Assembly: GCA_910585905.1 (NCBI GenBank)
Contig: CAJUID010000041.1
Coordinates: 1 to 26,155 of the forward strand
Reading direction: 5' to 3'
Length of the DNA stretch: 26,155 bases
Source: an uncultured Lachnospiraceae bacterium
GTDB taxonomy: Bacteria > Bacillota > Clostridia > Lachnospirales > Lachnospiraceae
Shown one piece after another: positions 8,197 through 16,218 of this stretch. Under the pieces are notes generated by a model that was not told the DNA's origin, ran no database searches, and worked only from the letters and a program-made list of their open reading frames with translations. Positions within the stretch are counted from its first letter, which is position 1; each line of letters begins with the position of its first letter. The position numbers were made by a program, and so were the translations under genes.

Positions 8197-10173
8197 CTAT
8201 TTCTCCTTTAATTTCACCGCTGAAACAATCTGCTCAAGCTCCTCCGCCTGCTGCAGAGATAAAGCCGCCGTCTCATCCGTTTCTTTCGCAAGCTCCTGAT
8301 TTGTAGTCGCAATATCAAGAACAGTATGGACTTCATCTGATACCATGCCGATTGCTTCCTTCTGCTCAACTGTAATATGCGTCATATTATCTGAAATCGC
8401 AGTAAAATCAGAAGTCGCCTTCTTTACCTCCTGGAACGAATCCGCTGTTTCCTTTGCGTTCTTCATACCCTGCTCAATTGACAAGCTTGCCTTTCCAATG
8501 ATTTCCCCGGTCTTATCAAGCGCATCAGCTGTCTGTTCAGCAAGCAGACTAATTTGATGTGCGACAACTGCAAATCCTTTTCCGGCATCACCAGCCCTTG
8601 CCGCTTCTATAGAAGCATTTAGGGAAAGCAGACTTGTCTGGGACGCGATTTCCTCCATCAAATGGCTAATTGTGATAATTTCCTGCATATCATGATCTAT
8701 GCTATCCATTGTCAAAAGCATATCATCCATCTGACGGATTCCCTCTTCTACACAAAGCTCCGCAGAATCCGCACTCTCTTTTACATGACGTGCATTCTCA
8801 CCGATCTCGTCAATTTTCTCTGTAATAACCCCGATTTTACCATTTAGACGCTCAAGTGCTACCGTCTGCTCCATAGAACCATCATATAACTTCTTTGCAT
8901 AATCTGAAGTTTCAGAAGAATTGCTGCTGACAGCAAAAGAAGCCTGATTAATATGCTGCATCGTATCATTTAAGGACACCGTAATAGACTGCAGTGCCTC
9001 TTTGATTGCAATAAAATCACCGCTAAATGTGTCCCCCGCTTCCCCAGAATAATCCCCGGAAGACAGCTGCCCAAGATATGCCGTAATATCATGAATATAC
9101 ATGCCAAGGCTGGAAACCGTCTTTGAAAGCGCCGTCGTAAGAACTTCTGCCTCCGTATTGTCATCCGCAAGAACCACTTCCTCCTTCAAATCTCCCGCAG
9201 ACAATAAAGTCAGCCTGTTTGTCGCCAGAGAAAGAGAATCCGCAATCCGGTCTGCAACCTTTACAATCAATTTTCTCGCACAAATTTGCAATACCACAAT
9301 GACAATCACGCTAATTACTACAGACCACATCAGAATTCCCATAAAATCATTGCCTGGAGCCGCAATCATCAATGTCCAGTTCGTTCCTGCCACTGGGGAA
9401 TACGCTATGTAATGCTGTTGCATATGAAACATCACTGATACAGAATCAGATTGAAAAGATAGCATCGAATCAAAAACCTTTTTATTCTTGCTGGAACCAT
9501 ACAGATCATACAAATTCCGTTTTTCCCCCATATTAGCCACATTCTTATCTGCAATAATATTTCCTTTAGAGTCCAAGATATAAGCAAGCCCGCCTGCGCC
9601 AATATTGATATTTGACAACACATCATTCAACAAATCATACCGATAGCTTCCCACAAGGTAACACGAAATCTCTCCGTCATCATTATACAGCGGAGAAGAA
9701 ACCGATAACTGCCAGATTTCATCAGCATAGCGCGGCTCGCCAACCGTCAGGTTATTTGTCTTGACCAGATTGTCAAAATAATTCTCCTCCGCGATGGAAT
9801 CCTGCCCCATCTCATCCCCATAGATTTTTTTGCCAGACTTATCGTATGCCGCAATCCATACAAACTCAATACGCTGCTCGTATTTATCAAGAACCTGCTG
9901 CTTTTGCTCCGCCGGCACATAATCATTAGAAAGGATTGGCTCCTGGATCAAACTGTCCATCCGGTCCGTCAAAAGATGCAGATTAGAACTAATATTCTGT
10001 GCCGAAGTCCTCGCTGTCATACTAAGACTATCGTTCAATACAGATGCCGTAGAGGTCAGTGCCGCAATAATCATAAGAATCGTCAACACCACGCCAAGCG
10101 AAACAGATATTGTAGTTACATAGAACACAATAATCTGTTTAATGTTTTTCTTCTTACTTTTTACCCTTTTCAT
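8197..10173 (-). CDS. Methyl-accepting chemotaxis protein with dCache-type sensor
   Basis: A 658-residue transmembrane chemoreceptor. A first helix at about 12-38 (IIVFYVTTISVSLGVVLTIL), an outside double-Cache-like ligand domain at about 40-275, a second helix near 280-302 (WSVVISVIVIVVLQICA), a HAMP-like linker, then a long cytoplasmic coiled coil. The hairpin tip that contacts CheA/CheW is clear: IASQTSLLSLNASIEAARAG followed by GKGFAVVA. dCache domains usually bind small molecules such as amino or organic acids. It is followed after 3 bases by the FMN-binding-type lipoprotein gene, which may feed redox information or act as a partner. No che genes are in the window. Confidence 0.92.
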   Translation of the reverse strand: MKRVKSKKKNIKQIIVFYVTTISVSLGVVLTILMIIAALTSTASVLNDSLSMTARTSAQNISSNLHLLTDRMDSLIQEPILSNDYVPAEQKQQVLDKYEQRIEFVWIAAYDKSGKKIYGDEMGQDSIAEENYFDNLVKTNNLTVGEPRYADEIWQLSVSSPLYNDDGEISCYLVGSYRYDLLNDVLSNINIGAGGLAYILDSKGNIIADKNVANMGEKRNLYDLYGSSKNKKVFDSMLSFQSDSVSVMFHMQQHYIAYSPVAGTNWTLMIAAPGNDFMGILMWSVVISVIVIVVLQICARKLIVKVADRIADSLSLATNRLTLLSAGDLKEEVVLADDNTEAEVLTTALSKTVSSLGMYIHDITAYLGQLSSGDYSGEAGDTFSGDFIAIKEALQSITVSLNDTMQHINQASFAVSSNSSETSDYAKKLYDGSMEQTVALERLNGKIGVITEKIDEIGENARHVKESADSAELCVEEGIRQMDDMLLTMDSIDHDMQEIITISHLMEEIASQTSLLSLNASIEAARAGDAGKGFAVVAHQISLLAEQTADALDKTGEIIGKASLSIEQGMKNAKETADSFQEVKKATSDFTAISDNMTHITVEQKEAIGMVSDEVHTVLDIATTNQELAKETDETAALSLQQAEELEQIVSAVKLKEK

Positions 10174-10221
10174 ATCATTCCCATTCCTTTACACATTTTC
10201 GTTACTTCTCAATTTTCCACT

Positions 10222-10250
10222 ATTTTACTATACTCCCTTTAAAATATCAA
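10222..10250 (-). promoter_or_regulatory. Promoter of the chemoreceptor gene, overlapping the feoAB 3' end
   Basis: On the minus strand TTGATA (10250-10245), a 17-base spacer and TAAAAT (10227-10222) precede the chemoreceptor start by about 50 bases. The -35 lies inside the last codons of feoAB, so the chemoreceptor unit can be transcribed independently of iron transport. Confidence 0.5.
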
Positions 10251-12599
10251 CATGCCCGCAATCCGTACCAGAAACGCACAAACCCATGCAATAGCGCACT
10301 GTCCCAGCACAACGAAGGCTGCCCATTTTCCCCCAAGCTCTCTCTTGATTGAGGCGACTGCAGCCACACATGGCGTATACAGCAGGCAGAACACCAGTAG
10401 AGACGCTGCGGAGAGCGGAGTCAGTACAGCCATCAATTTTTCGGTTCCGCCAAACAACACAGAAACTGTGGAAACTACACTTTCCTTCGCCATAAACCCT
10501 GCAATAAGTGAAGTTGAAATCCTCCAGTCACCAAATCCTAACGGAGCAAAAAGCGGTGCCGCCACCCCAGCCGCCACTGCCAGAATGCTGTCTCTGGAAT
10601 CCTCAACAATATTAAGGCGCAGATCAAATGTCTGCAAAAACCAGATTGCAATAGTTGCAATAAATATGACAGTAAACGCCCTCTGCAAAAAATCTTTCGC
10701 CTTATCCCACAAAAGCTGCGCCACATTTTTTGCCCCCGGCAGGCGGTAATTCGGTAATTCCATCACAAAAGGAACCGCCTCACCGCGAAATACTGTCCCC
10801 TTAGAAACCAGAGCGACCACAATACCGACCAAAATCCCAGTAAAATACAGACAAACCATAACAAATCCAGAATGCCTCGGAAAAAATGCATTCGCAAAAA
10901 ATCCGTATATCGGCAGTTTTGCCGTACAGCTCATAAACGGTGTCAAAATAATCGTCATTTTACGGTCCCGCTCGGAAGGAAGCGTCCTGCTTGCCATTAC
11001 ACCAGGAACCGTACATCCAAAACCAATTAACATTGGTACAATACTCCGCCCAGACAGTCCAATCTTCCGCAGCAGTTTATCCATCACAAAAGCAACCCTC
11101 GCCATATATCCGCTATCCTCCAGCATGGACAGAAAGAAAAACAGCGTTACGATAATCGGCAAAAAACTTAGCACACTGCCAACACCATTAAAAATCCCCT
11201 CAATCACAAGCGAGTGCAGCACATGATTCACATTCGCCGCGGCCAGGGCCGAATCAACAATATTAGTTAGCCAATCAATCCCCTTCTCTAAAATCCCCTG
11301 CAGCCATGCGCCAATGACATTAAAAGTAAGCCAAAATACCAACGCCATAATTCCGATAAAAGCCGGAATCGCCGTATATTTGCCAGTCAGAACCCGGTCC
11401 ATCTTCCGGCTCCTCTCATGCTCCTTACTCTCCCTCGGTTTTATTACCGTCCTGTCTGCCAGCTTCATAATAAAAGAGAACCGCATATCTGCAATTGCCG
11501 CCGCCCTATCTAATCCTCGCTCCTCCTCCATCTGGCAGATAATATGCTCAATCATATCCTCCTCATTTTGCGAAAGTTTTAGCGCTTTCCGCACCAGTTC
11601 ATCTCCCTCTGCCAGCTTTCCAGCTGCAAAACGAACCGGAATCCCTGCCCTCGCCGCATGGTCTTCAATCAACTCCATAATCCCATGAAGACATCTATGT
11701 ACTGCACCGCCGTTCTCGTCTTTATCACAAAAATCAATACGCCCTGGCCTCTCCTGATACTGTGCAACATGAAGCGCATGGCTGATTAGCTCCTCTGTCC
11801 CCTCGTTTTTTGCTGCAGAAATCGGTACAACCGGAATCCCAAGCATCTCCTCCAATTCATTGATATGGATGGCACCGCCGTTTCCCCTAACTTCATCCAT
11901 CATGTTTAACGCCAGCACCATCGGCACATCCAGTTCCATCAACTGCATTGTCAGATAAAGATTCCTCTCAATATTCGTAGCATCCACAATATTAATAATG
12001 CCGGTCGGCTTATCTTGTATAATAAACTGCCTTGTAACAATTTCCTCACTGCTATATGGGGACATCGAATAGATTCCGGGTAAGTCCGTTACAAGAGTTC
12101 TGGGATGGCCTTTTATCGAACCAGATTTCCTGTCCACCGTAACACCTGGAAAATTTCCAACATGCTGGTTAGAACCAGTAAGCTGATTAAATAGCGTAGT
12201 CTTCCCACAATTCTGATTACCAGCGAGCGCAAATGTCAGCATGGCATCCTTTGGCAATGGATGCTCCTCCGCCTTAACATGGTACCGTCCACCCTCACCT
12301 AGGCCAGGATGCTCCCTGGTTCTCCCGTGCTGCCAAACGTCACTTATCTTTTCCTCCTCCCTGACTTCTAAAATACTATCCTCAGCAATCTCTATTTTCG
12401 CAGCGTCCTCTAGACGCAATGTTAGCTCATAGCCATGTACCCTCAGCTCCATTGGGTCACCCATAGGAGCATATTTCACAAGGGTAACTTCCGTCCCAGG
12501 CAATACCCCCATGTCAAGGAAATGCTGCCTTAAAGAACCCTCTCCCCCAACAACAGTTACAACGGCTGTCTTTCCAATCTCTAAATCTTTCAGTGTCAT
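10239..12599 (-). CDS. feoB: Ferrous iron transporter, FeoA-FeoB fusion
   Basis: A 786-residue Fe(II) importer in the cell membrane. Residues 1-72 are a FeoA (SH3-like) domain with LRQHFLDMGVLPGTEV, fused through a ~50-residue charged linker to FeoB. The G domain is intact: G1 GNQNCGKTT (127-135), switch PGVTVDRKSG, G3 DLPG (172-175), G4 NMMD (232-235), G5 SAAK (261-264). The membrane part from about 400 on holds two Gate regions with conserved IGFGCTVPGVMASRTL and CLLYTPCVAAVASIKREL. FeoA is normally a separate 75-80-residue protein; the fusion secures 1:1 supply. A FeoB-associated Cys-rich peptide, often next door, sits 9 kb away at 21628-21789. Confidence 0.96.
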   Translation of the reverse strand: MTLKDLEIGKTAVVTVVGGEGSLRQHFLDMGVLPGTEVTLVKYAPMGDPMELRVHGYELTLRLEDAAKIEIAEDSILEVREEEKISDVWQHGRTREHPGLGEGGRYHVKAEEHPLPKDAMLTFALAGNQNCGKTTLFNQLTGSNQHVGNFPGVTVDRKSGSIKGHPRTLVTDLPGIYSMSPYSSEEIVTRQFIIQDKPTGIINIVDATNIERNLYLTMQLMELDVPMVLALNMMDEVRGNGGAIHINELEEMLGIPVVPISAAKNEGTEELISHALHVAQYQERPGRIDFCDKDENGGAVHRCLHGIMELIEDHAARAGIPVRFAAGKLAEGDELVRKALKLSQNEEDMIEHIICQMEEERGLDRAAAIADMRFSFIMKLADRTVIKPRESKEHERSRKMDRVLTGKYTAIPAFIGIMALVFWLTFNVIGAWLQGILEKGIDWLTNIVDSALAAANVNHVLHSLVIEGIFNGVGSVLSFLPIIVTLFFFLSMLEDSGYMARVAFVMDKLLRKIGLSGRSIVPMLIGFGCTVPGVMASRTLPSERDRKMTIILTPFMSCTAKLPIYGFFANAFFPRHSGFVMVCLYFTGILVGIVVALVSKGTVFRGEAVPFVMELPNYRLPGAKNVAQLLWDKAKDFLQRAFTVIFIATIAIWFLQTFDLRLNIVEDSRDSILAVAAGVAAPLFAPLGFGDWRISTSLIAGFMAKESVVSTVSVLFGGTEKLMAVLTPLSAASLLVFCLLYTPCVAAVASIKRELGGKWAAFVVLGQCAIAWVCAFLVRIAGMLIF

Positions 12600-12630
12600 A
12601 AGTCAAAAGTCCTTTCCTGCTTCTGACATC

Positions 12631-12659
12631 ATTCTACATCAATTTATTCCTCCCTGCAA
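12631..12659 (-). promoter_or_regulatory. feoAB promoter
   Basis: On the minus strand TTGCAG (12659-12654), 17 bases, then TAGAAT (12636-12631). The start codon follows about 30 bases later with AAAGGA as ribosome binding site. I see no Fur-type GATAAT/ATTATC box overlapping it, so iron control, if any, is not visible here. Confidence 0.5.
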
Positions 12660-12664
12660 TCATT

Positions 12665-12694
12665 AAAAAAAGGGCACAGACTTCGCTTGTGCCC
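12665..12694 (-). terminator. Distal terminator after the hemerythrin-like gene
   Basis: On the minus strand the perfect stem GGGCACA/TGTGCCC (12694-12672) is followed at once by seven T. It acts toward feoAB and insulates the feoAB promoter from upstream transcription. It is also the first hairpin of the two-hairpin repeat. Confidence 0.7.
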
Positions 12695-12768
12695 TAGCAA
12701 AAAAGTCTCCGACTTTTTTGTCGGTGTCCACTATGTTGCGGGCAATTTTCTTTAAGTTAAAAAAGGGC
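12672..12768. repeat. Two-hairpin intergenic repeat, copy 2
   Basis: Same layout as 5005-5100: GC-rich hairpin (12672-12694), TAGC, A/T hairpin AAAAAAGTC-TCC-GACTTTTTT (12699-12719), and a tail with GTCCACTATGTT and GGCAATTTTC. A further copy of only the GC-rich hairpin follows directly at 12765-12787. The A/T hairpin is identical to that of copy 1 across 22 bases although the two lie 7.7 kb apart between unrelated genes. Confidence 0.75.
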
Positions 12769-12787
12769 ACAGACTTTGCTTGTGCCC
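12759..12787 (-). terminator. Proximal terminator after the hemerythrin-like gene
   Basis: On the minus strand GGGCACA/TGTGCCC (12787-12765) with a 9-base loop is followed by six T, about 47 bases after the stop codon of the hemerythrin-like gene. Near-identical to the distal terminator at 12672-12694, so the pair arose by duplication. Confidence 0.75.
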
Positions 12788-12833
12788 TTTTCGCGGTCAC
12801 TTATCCCGTTATGAGATAGTAACTCTTATATTT

Positions 12834-13724
12834 CTATTGTTGTTTGATGCAAAATGCAAAATATCCAAGCTCCGTATTAAACAATAGGCTGTAATAAGGA
12901 CGCCCTGCCTGAAATTCTTTTGCAAGCTGCTCTTTTGTCATAAGATGCTCTTTATATGGTTTAAATTTTTCCATCAGTTTCACGCATGAATTCATACGGT
13001 CCATCAACATCCAGGAAATCTGCTTTGTAGCAGAAATGACTACTTCGTCGACCCGTTTAAACTCAACTCCCATCATCTGGCCAACTGTACGCAGAACCAG
13101 CTTCTCTTCCAAAACAAAAAACACAAATAGCTGCTTTCCCTCATCGGAACGGTATGCCATACGGCAAATAATACTATTCGCAAAGGCTTCCCCTGCATAC
13201 TGCTCACTAATTAATTTAACTTTCAGCCCAAATACTTCACCAATGCTCTGTGCAAGCACTTTTTCCAGGGCTGATACCACATTTTCCGGCAATACCCCCT
13301 GTGTCCTCTTTATAATCCTTCCAGTAAAAACACGGTCCTCAATCATAATATGCCCAGTTAACCAGCCAAGGCAAAATCCCAGAAAGTGGCTCATCGACTC
13401 TTCTGAATAGTCCGATTCTACCAAATCCTCCTCCAATGCCGGAACCGTCTTATCCCGAAAAACATCATGAAGGCGTTTATGTACTGTGTAACCACTGTAA
13501 TTTATTTTTTTAAGATATTCTTCCTCCTCCTGAAAGTGCTTTATCGTATAACTTTTTAGAAATTTAATGCCTTCCATGCAGACCCATTTACTCTTCTTCT
13601 CATTATCACTAAACTCTACCATCTTTCTCACAATGGAAAAAAGCCTCTGATGTGCTGTATCAATTGTAGCTACACCGGTATTAAACTGCTCATTCCATTC
13701 CACCTCTTTAATATCTTTAAACAT
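12834..13724 (-). CDS. Bacteriohemerythrin fused to a CheX-like domain
   Basis: A 296-residue cytoplasmic protein. Residues 1-135 are a bacteriohemerythrin with all seven expected iron ligands: His25, His63 and Glu67 (HFQEE), His82 and His86 (HKRLH), His125 and Asp130. It should therefore hold a diiron site that binds O2 or senses redox state. Residues about 140-296 resemble a CheC/CheX-type phosphatase fold in length and pattern, but the canonical E-x2-N active-site motif is not clear, so this may be a degenerate or signalling-only version. ATG at 13724 is preferred to the frame start at 13781, since AAGGAG lies 6 bases before it. Nearby feoAB and the chemoreceptor suggest iron/oxygen-linked taxis. 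Confidence 0.8.
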   Translation of the reverse strand: MFKDIKEVEWNEQFNTGVATIDTAHQRLFSIVRKMVEFSDNEKKSKWVCMEGIKFLKSYTIKHFQEEEEYLKKINYSGYTVHKRLHDVFRDKTVPALEEDLVESDYSEESMSHFLGFCLGWLTGHIMIEDRVFTGRIIKRTQGVLPENVVSALEKVLAQSIGEVFGLKVKLISEQYAGEAFANSIICRMAYRSDEGKQLFVFFVLEEKLVLRTVGQMMGVEFKRVDEVVISATKQISWMLMDRMNSCVKLMEKFKPYKEHLMTKEQLAKEFQAGRPYYSLLFNTELGYFAFCIKQQ

Positions 13725-13800
13725 ACTGTTCTCCTTTTCAGTTTTTAAATCATAAAGATTGCGAATCCGCTGATAGTTCAATATCTTGTCTCAAACCTAA

Positions 13801-13914
13801 TTCTATTTTAATAGAAAACGTTACTATCCAAAACCAATTTAACGAAAGTACCAGAATCTTATATGCAAGCACAATAATCCTGGTACTCACTCTAAATCGA
13901 CCTTGAATAGTAAC
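13801..13914. repeat. Nested inverted repeats upstream of the hemerythrin-like gene
   Basis: Three dyads nest in this gap: TTCTATT-TT-AATAGAA (13801-13816), an outer GTTACTAT (13820-13827)/ATAGTAAC (13907-13914), and an inner GTACCAG (13848-13854)/CTGGTAC (13880-13886). Together they could fold the 5' leader of the hemerythrin-like transcript, or be operator sites. No known riboswitch class was recognised. Confidence 0.4.
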
Positions 13915-13961
13915 CATAAAAGATAATTTACATAGAAAAACGGTTTAGGAACATGCCCTAA

Positions 13962-16148
13962 CTAACGACTGCCAATATTTCTTAATATTGACGCCGCTGA
14001 AGTCTGCGGTGCTTTTGTTATAATAGTAATAGTTGCAGATGAATGGCGTTCCACAGAAGCTACAGTATATTCCGCACTCGCTGCATTTCGCATTGGATAC
14101 AAGCCCAATTCCTTATCCGCAGTATTCTCCTCTGGCGTAAAACCATATGTCACCACATCTCCTACTTTTTTCTTTACAAAATAATAGTCAGATGGCTGGT
14201 TAAATTTAAGATAAACCATATGATTCCAATTTGATATATTGTCCGAACCTGACAACAATCCTAAAGTACAAGAAGCAATTCCATTCGTCTCATCCCGAAC
14301 CACATTATTGTTACTTGCCGCAATAGGGGCAGAATTTACTGCAGAAATTGCAGATTCCACCTGCACTGTCGCGGTATTGTCTGTATACTGCCTTCTAATT
14401 TGCGTACACTTCAAATCATTGCTTAACTTGCCAATTTTCAATGCAGCTGTAGACTTTGTACCATCATCCTCTTCAATTGTAAATTTCATCTCATTATCCT
14501 TATCTACATCATGCAATGCCACAAATACCAATGATATAAATATCCCATTATCTGTTATCATATATTCTGGCGCTTCGGCAAAATTATTATTGCCAACGCT
14601 CACCTTAATATCGTCCTTGGCTAATAATTCATTTTCAAGCTTTACAGAACGGACACTTTCCACTTTACGGCTGCCAGCTTCATAAGGAATCTTTACCCAC
14701 CATGAACTCTCTTCACCATATTGAAATGAAGATGTTCCACCATTTGGTTTAACAAAATCATCTTGAAACTTACCAGCCCTTTCCGAAAAACTGCCACTGC
14801 CAGTTTCTGGAATTTCTGTTTTGGTAAACTTCATTGGCGTTGGTGTATTTGTTGGTGGTGTTGGGGAACCCTCTGGCGTTGGCGTATTTGTTGCACCAGG
14901 ATTATCTGGGCTTTGCGATGGTAACGCAATGCCATCAGTTACTGTAACCACACAGATTGCTGAAAACTCCCCATTCATTGTCGTAACCAATACAATTGTC
15001 GCCCCTGCCGACACTGCGGTCACCTTCCCATTATTTACTCTTGCCACAGAATCATTTCCACTCTTCCACATAACACCTTTTTCTGTCGCATCTGCTGGCA
15101 ATACAGCTGCCGTCAGCGTATGGCTTTCCCCAGCCTTCATTTGAAGCGCCGATTTTGACAATGTCACCTTACTTACCGGCACAACAGAAGGCCGTGGTGT
15201 TGGAACTGGCGTCGGCTTCGGAGTCGGCGTTGCAGGTGGCTTCGGAGTCGGCGTTGCGGGATTGCCAGATACAATAACCGTGCAGACTGCAACAAAGCCC
15301 CCATCTGATGTTGTCGCATAAACAATTGTCTTTCCTGCTGACATGCCAGTTACTGTCCCATCAGATCCAACCTTCGCCACAGCAGTATTAGCACTATCCC
15401 ATGTAACACGCTTATTCAATGCAGAATCTGGAAGGACAGTTGCCTTCAAAACTTTTTGCTGTGACACGGACACCTGTATTGTCTTATCAGAAAGTTTCAC
15501 ATTTGTTACAGCAGTGCCGCCTGGTGTACTTGTACTTCCTGGAGTTTTTGTAGGTTCCGGTGCCCATGTCGGCTTCGGTGATGCAGTCACAATATCACCG
15601 GACGATGTCCTATCATACACGACAACCTGGCACTCATACATTTTTCCATAACCATTATTCAAAACTGCATATACTGTAGTCTCACCAAGAGAATTCGCAG
15701 TAATCTCTCCCGACTGCGTTACTGTAGCAATATTTTCATAATCACTACCCCAGAACAAAGAATCACTTTTGGAAACCCCATACATATTTAATTTCTGTTT
15801 ATATCCTTTCTGAATAAAAACAGACTTTGAACTGATATACTGCTTAGGAACCGTCACGTTACATTTATATTTCTTCTTTCCAACCTTCGCAGTAATCTTT
15901 GCTTTTCCCGCCTTTTTCGCAGTAACATCGCCATCCGCATTCACCTTTGCAACCGCTTTGTTACTACTAGACCACTTGACCGTCTTCGTTGTGTTTTTAA
16001 CATATAACTCCACAGTATTCCCAATCGTAACTGTCACTGCTTTCTTATTTAACTTTGGCGAAGCAGCAGCAGCATAAAAATCAGGTGTACTAATTATGAG
16101 CCCCATAACTAACACAAACGCAATGATTTTTTTAACTCTTTTACTCAT
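13962..16148 (-). CDS. Secreted Big2 (bacterial Ig-like) repeat protein
   Basis: A 728-residue exported protein. The N-terminus MSKRVKKIIAFVLVMGLIIS is a signal peptide ending near AAAAS (26-30). Four Ig-like Big2 units follow at about 31-100, 101-168 (divergent), 203-285 and 322-405, each with W-S/D-S-x-N...A-V-x-V and an A/S-G-x-T/A-x-V/I core. They are joined by Pro/Thr-rich linkers, one with two exact PATPTPKP copies. The last ~280 residues form a domain I do not recognise. No LPXTG or SLH motif is present, so anchoring is unclear. Big2 units usually mediate adhesion or space out surface domains. ATG at 16148 is chosen over GTG at 16169, since GGGAGGT lies 6 bases before it. Confidence 0.88.
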   Translation of the reverse strand: MSKRVKKIIAFVLVMGLIISTPDFYAAAASPKLNKKAVTVTIGNTVELYVKNTTKTVKWSSSNKAVAKVNADGDVTAKKAGKAKITAKVGKKKYKCNVTVPKQYISSKSVFIQKGYKQKLNMYGVSKSDSLFWGSDYENIATVTQSGEITANSLGETTVYAVLNNGYGKMYECQVVVYDRTSSGDIVTASPKPTWAPEPTKTPGSTSTPGGTAVTNVKLSDKTIQVSVSQQKVLKATVLPDSALNKRVTWDSANTAVAKVGSDGTVTGMSAGKTIVYATTSDGGFVAVCTVIVSGNPATPTPKPPATPTPKPTPVPTPRPSVVPVSKVTLSKSALQMKAGESHTLTAAVLPADATEKGVMWKSGNDSVARVNNGKVTAVSAGATIVLVTTMNGEFSAICVVTVTDGIALPSQSPDNPGATNTPTPEGSPTPPTNTPTPMKFTKTEIPETGSGSFSERAGKFQDDFVKPNGGTSSFQYGEESSWWVKIPYEAGSRKVESVRSVKLENELLAKDDIKVSVGNNNFAEAPEYMITDNGIFISLVFVALHDVDKDNEMKFTIEEDDGTKSTAALKIGKLSNDLKCTQIRRQYTDNTATVQVESAISAVNSAPIAASNNNVVRDETNGIASCTLGLLSGSDNISNWNHMVYLKFNQPSDYYFVKKKVGDVVTYGFTPEENTADKELGLYPMRNAASAEYTVASVERHSSATITIITKAPQTSAASILRNIGSR
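15214..15261 (-). repeat. 24-base tandem repeat in the Pro/Thr linker
   Basis: Two copies of a 24-base unit (GGCTTCGGAGTCGGCGTTGC plus four bases) encode repeated PATPTPKP in the linker between the third and fourth Ig-like units. The copies differ only near the last bases, a recent duplication likely to vary in number between strains. Confidence 0.8.
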
Positions 16149-16180
16149 CTCGTAACCTCCCTTAACCACTGAATATTTTA

Positions 16181-16209
16181 ATTATACAACTTCTGCCAAA
16201 AGAAGTAAA
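16181..16209 (-). promoter_or_regulatory. Promoter of the Big2 protein gene
   Basis: On the minus strand TTTACT (16209-16204), 17 bases, then the consensus TATAAT (16186-16181), about 33 bases before the ATG. It lies in the short gap after holA, so this surface protein has its own transcript. Confidence 0.65.
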
Positions 16210-16218
16210 GATACTCTG

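Noticed and set aside
10252..10749. 165-codon plus-strand open frame
   Set aside because: Antisense to the conserved membrane part of FeoB; composition is that of a mirrored frame.
12600..12660. Fur box before feoAB
   Set aside because: No GATAAT/ATTATC-type dyad overlaps the promoter.
12660..12790. CRISPR-like array from repeated GGGCACAGACTT units
   Set aside because: Only two or three units with non-uniform spacers, each a terminator hairpin; no cas genes.
14239..14685. 148-codon plus-strand open frame
   Set aside because: It lies wholly antisense to the Big2 protein gene, has no ribosome binding site and no recognisable domain; the minus-strand frame explains the region.
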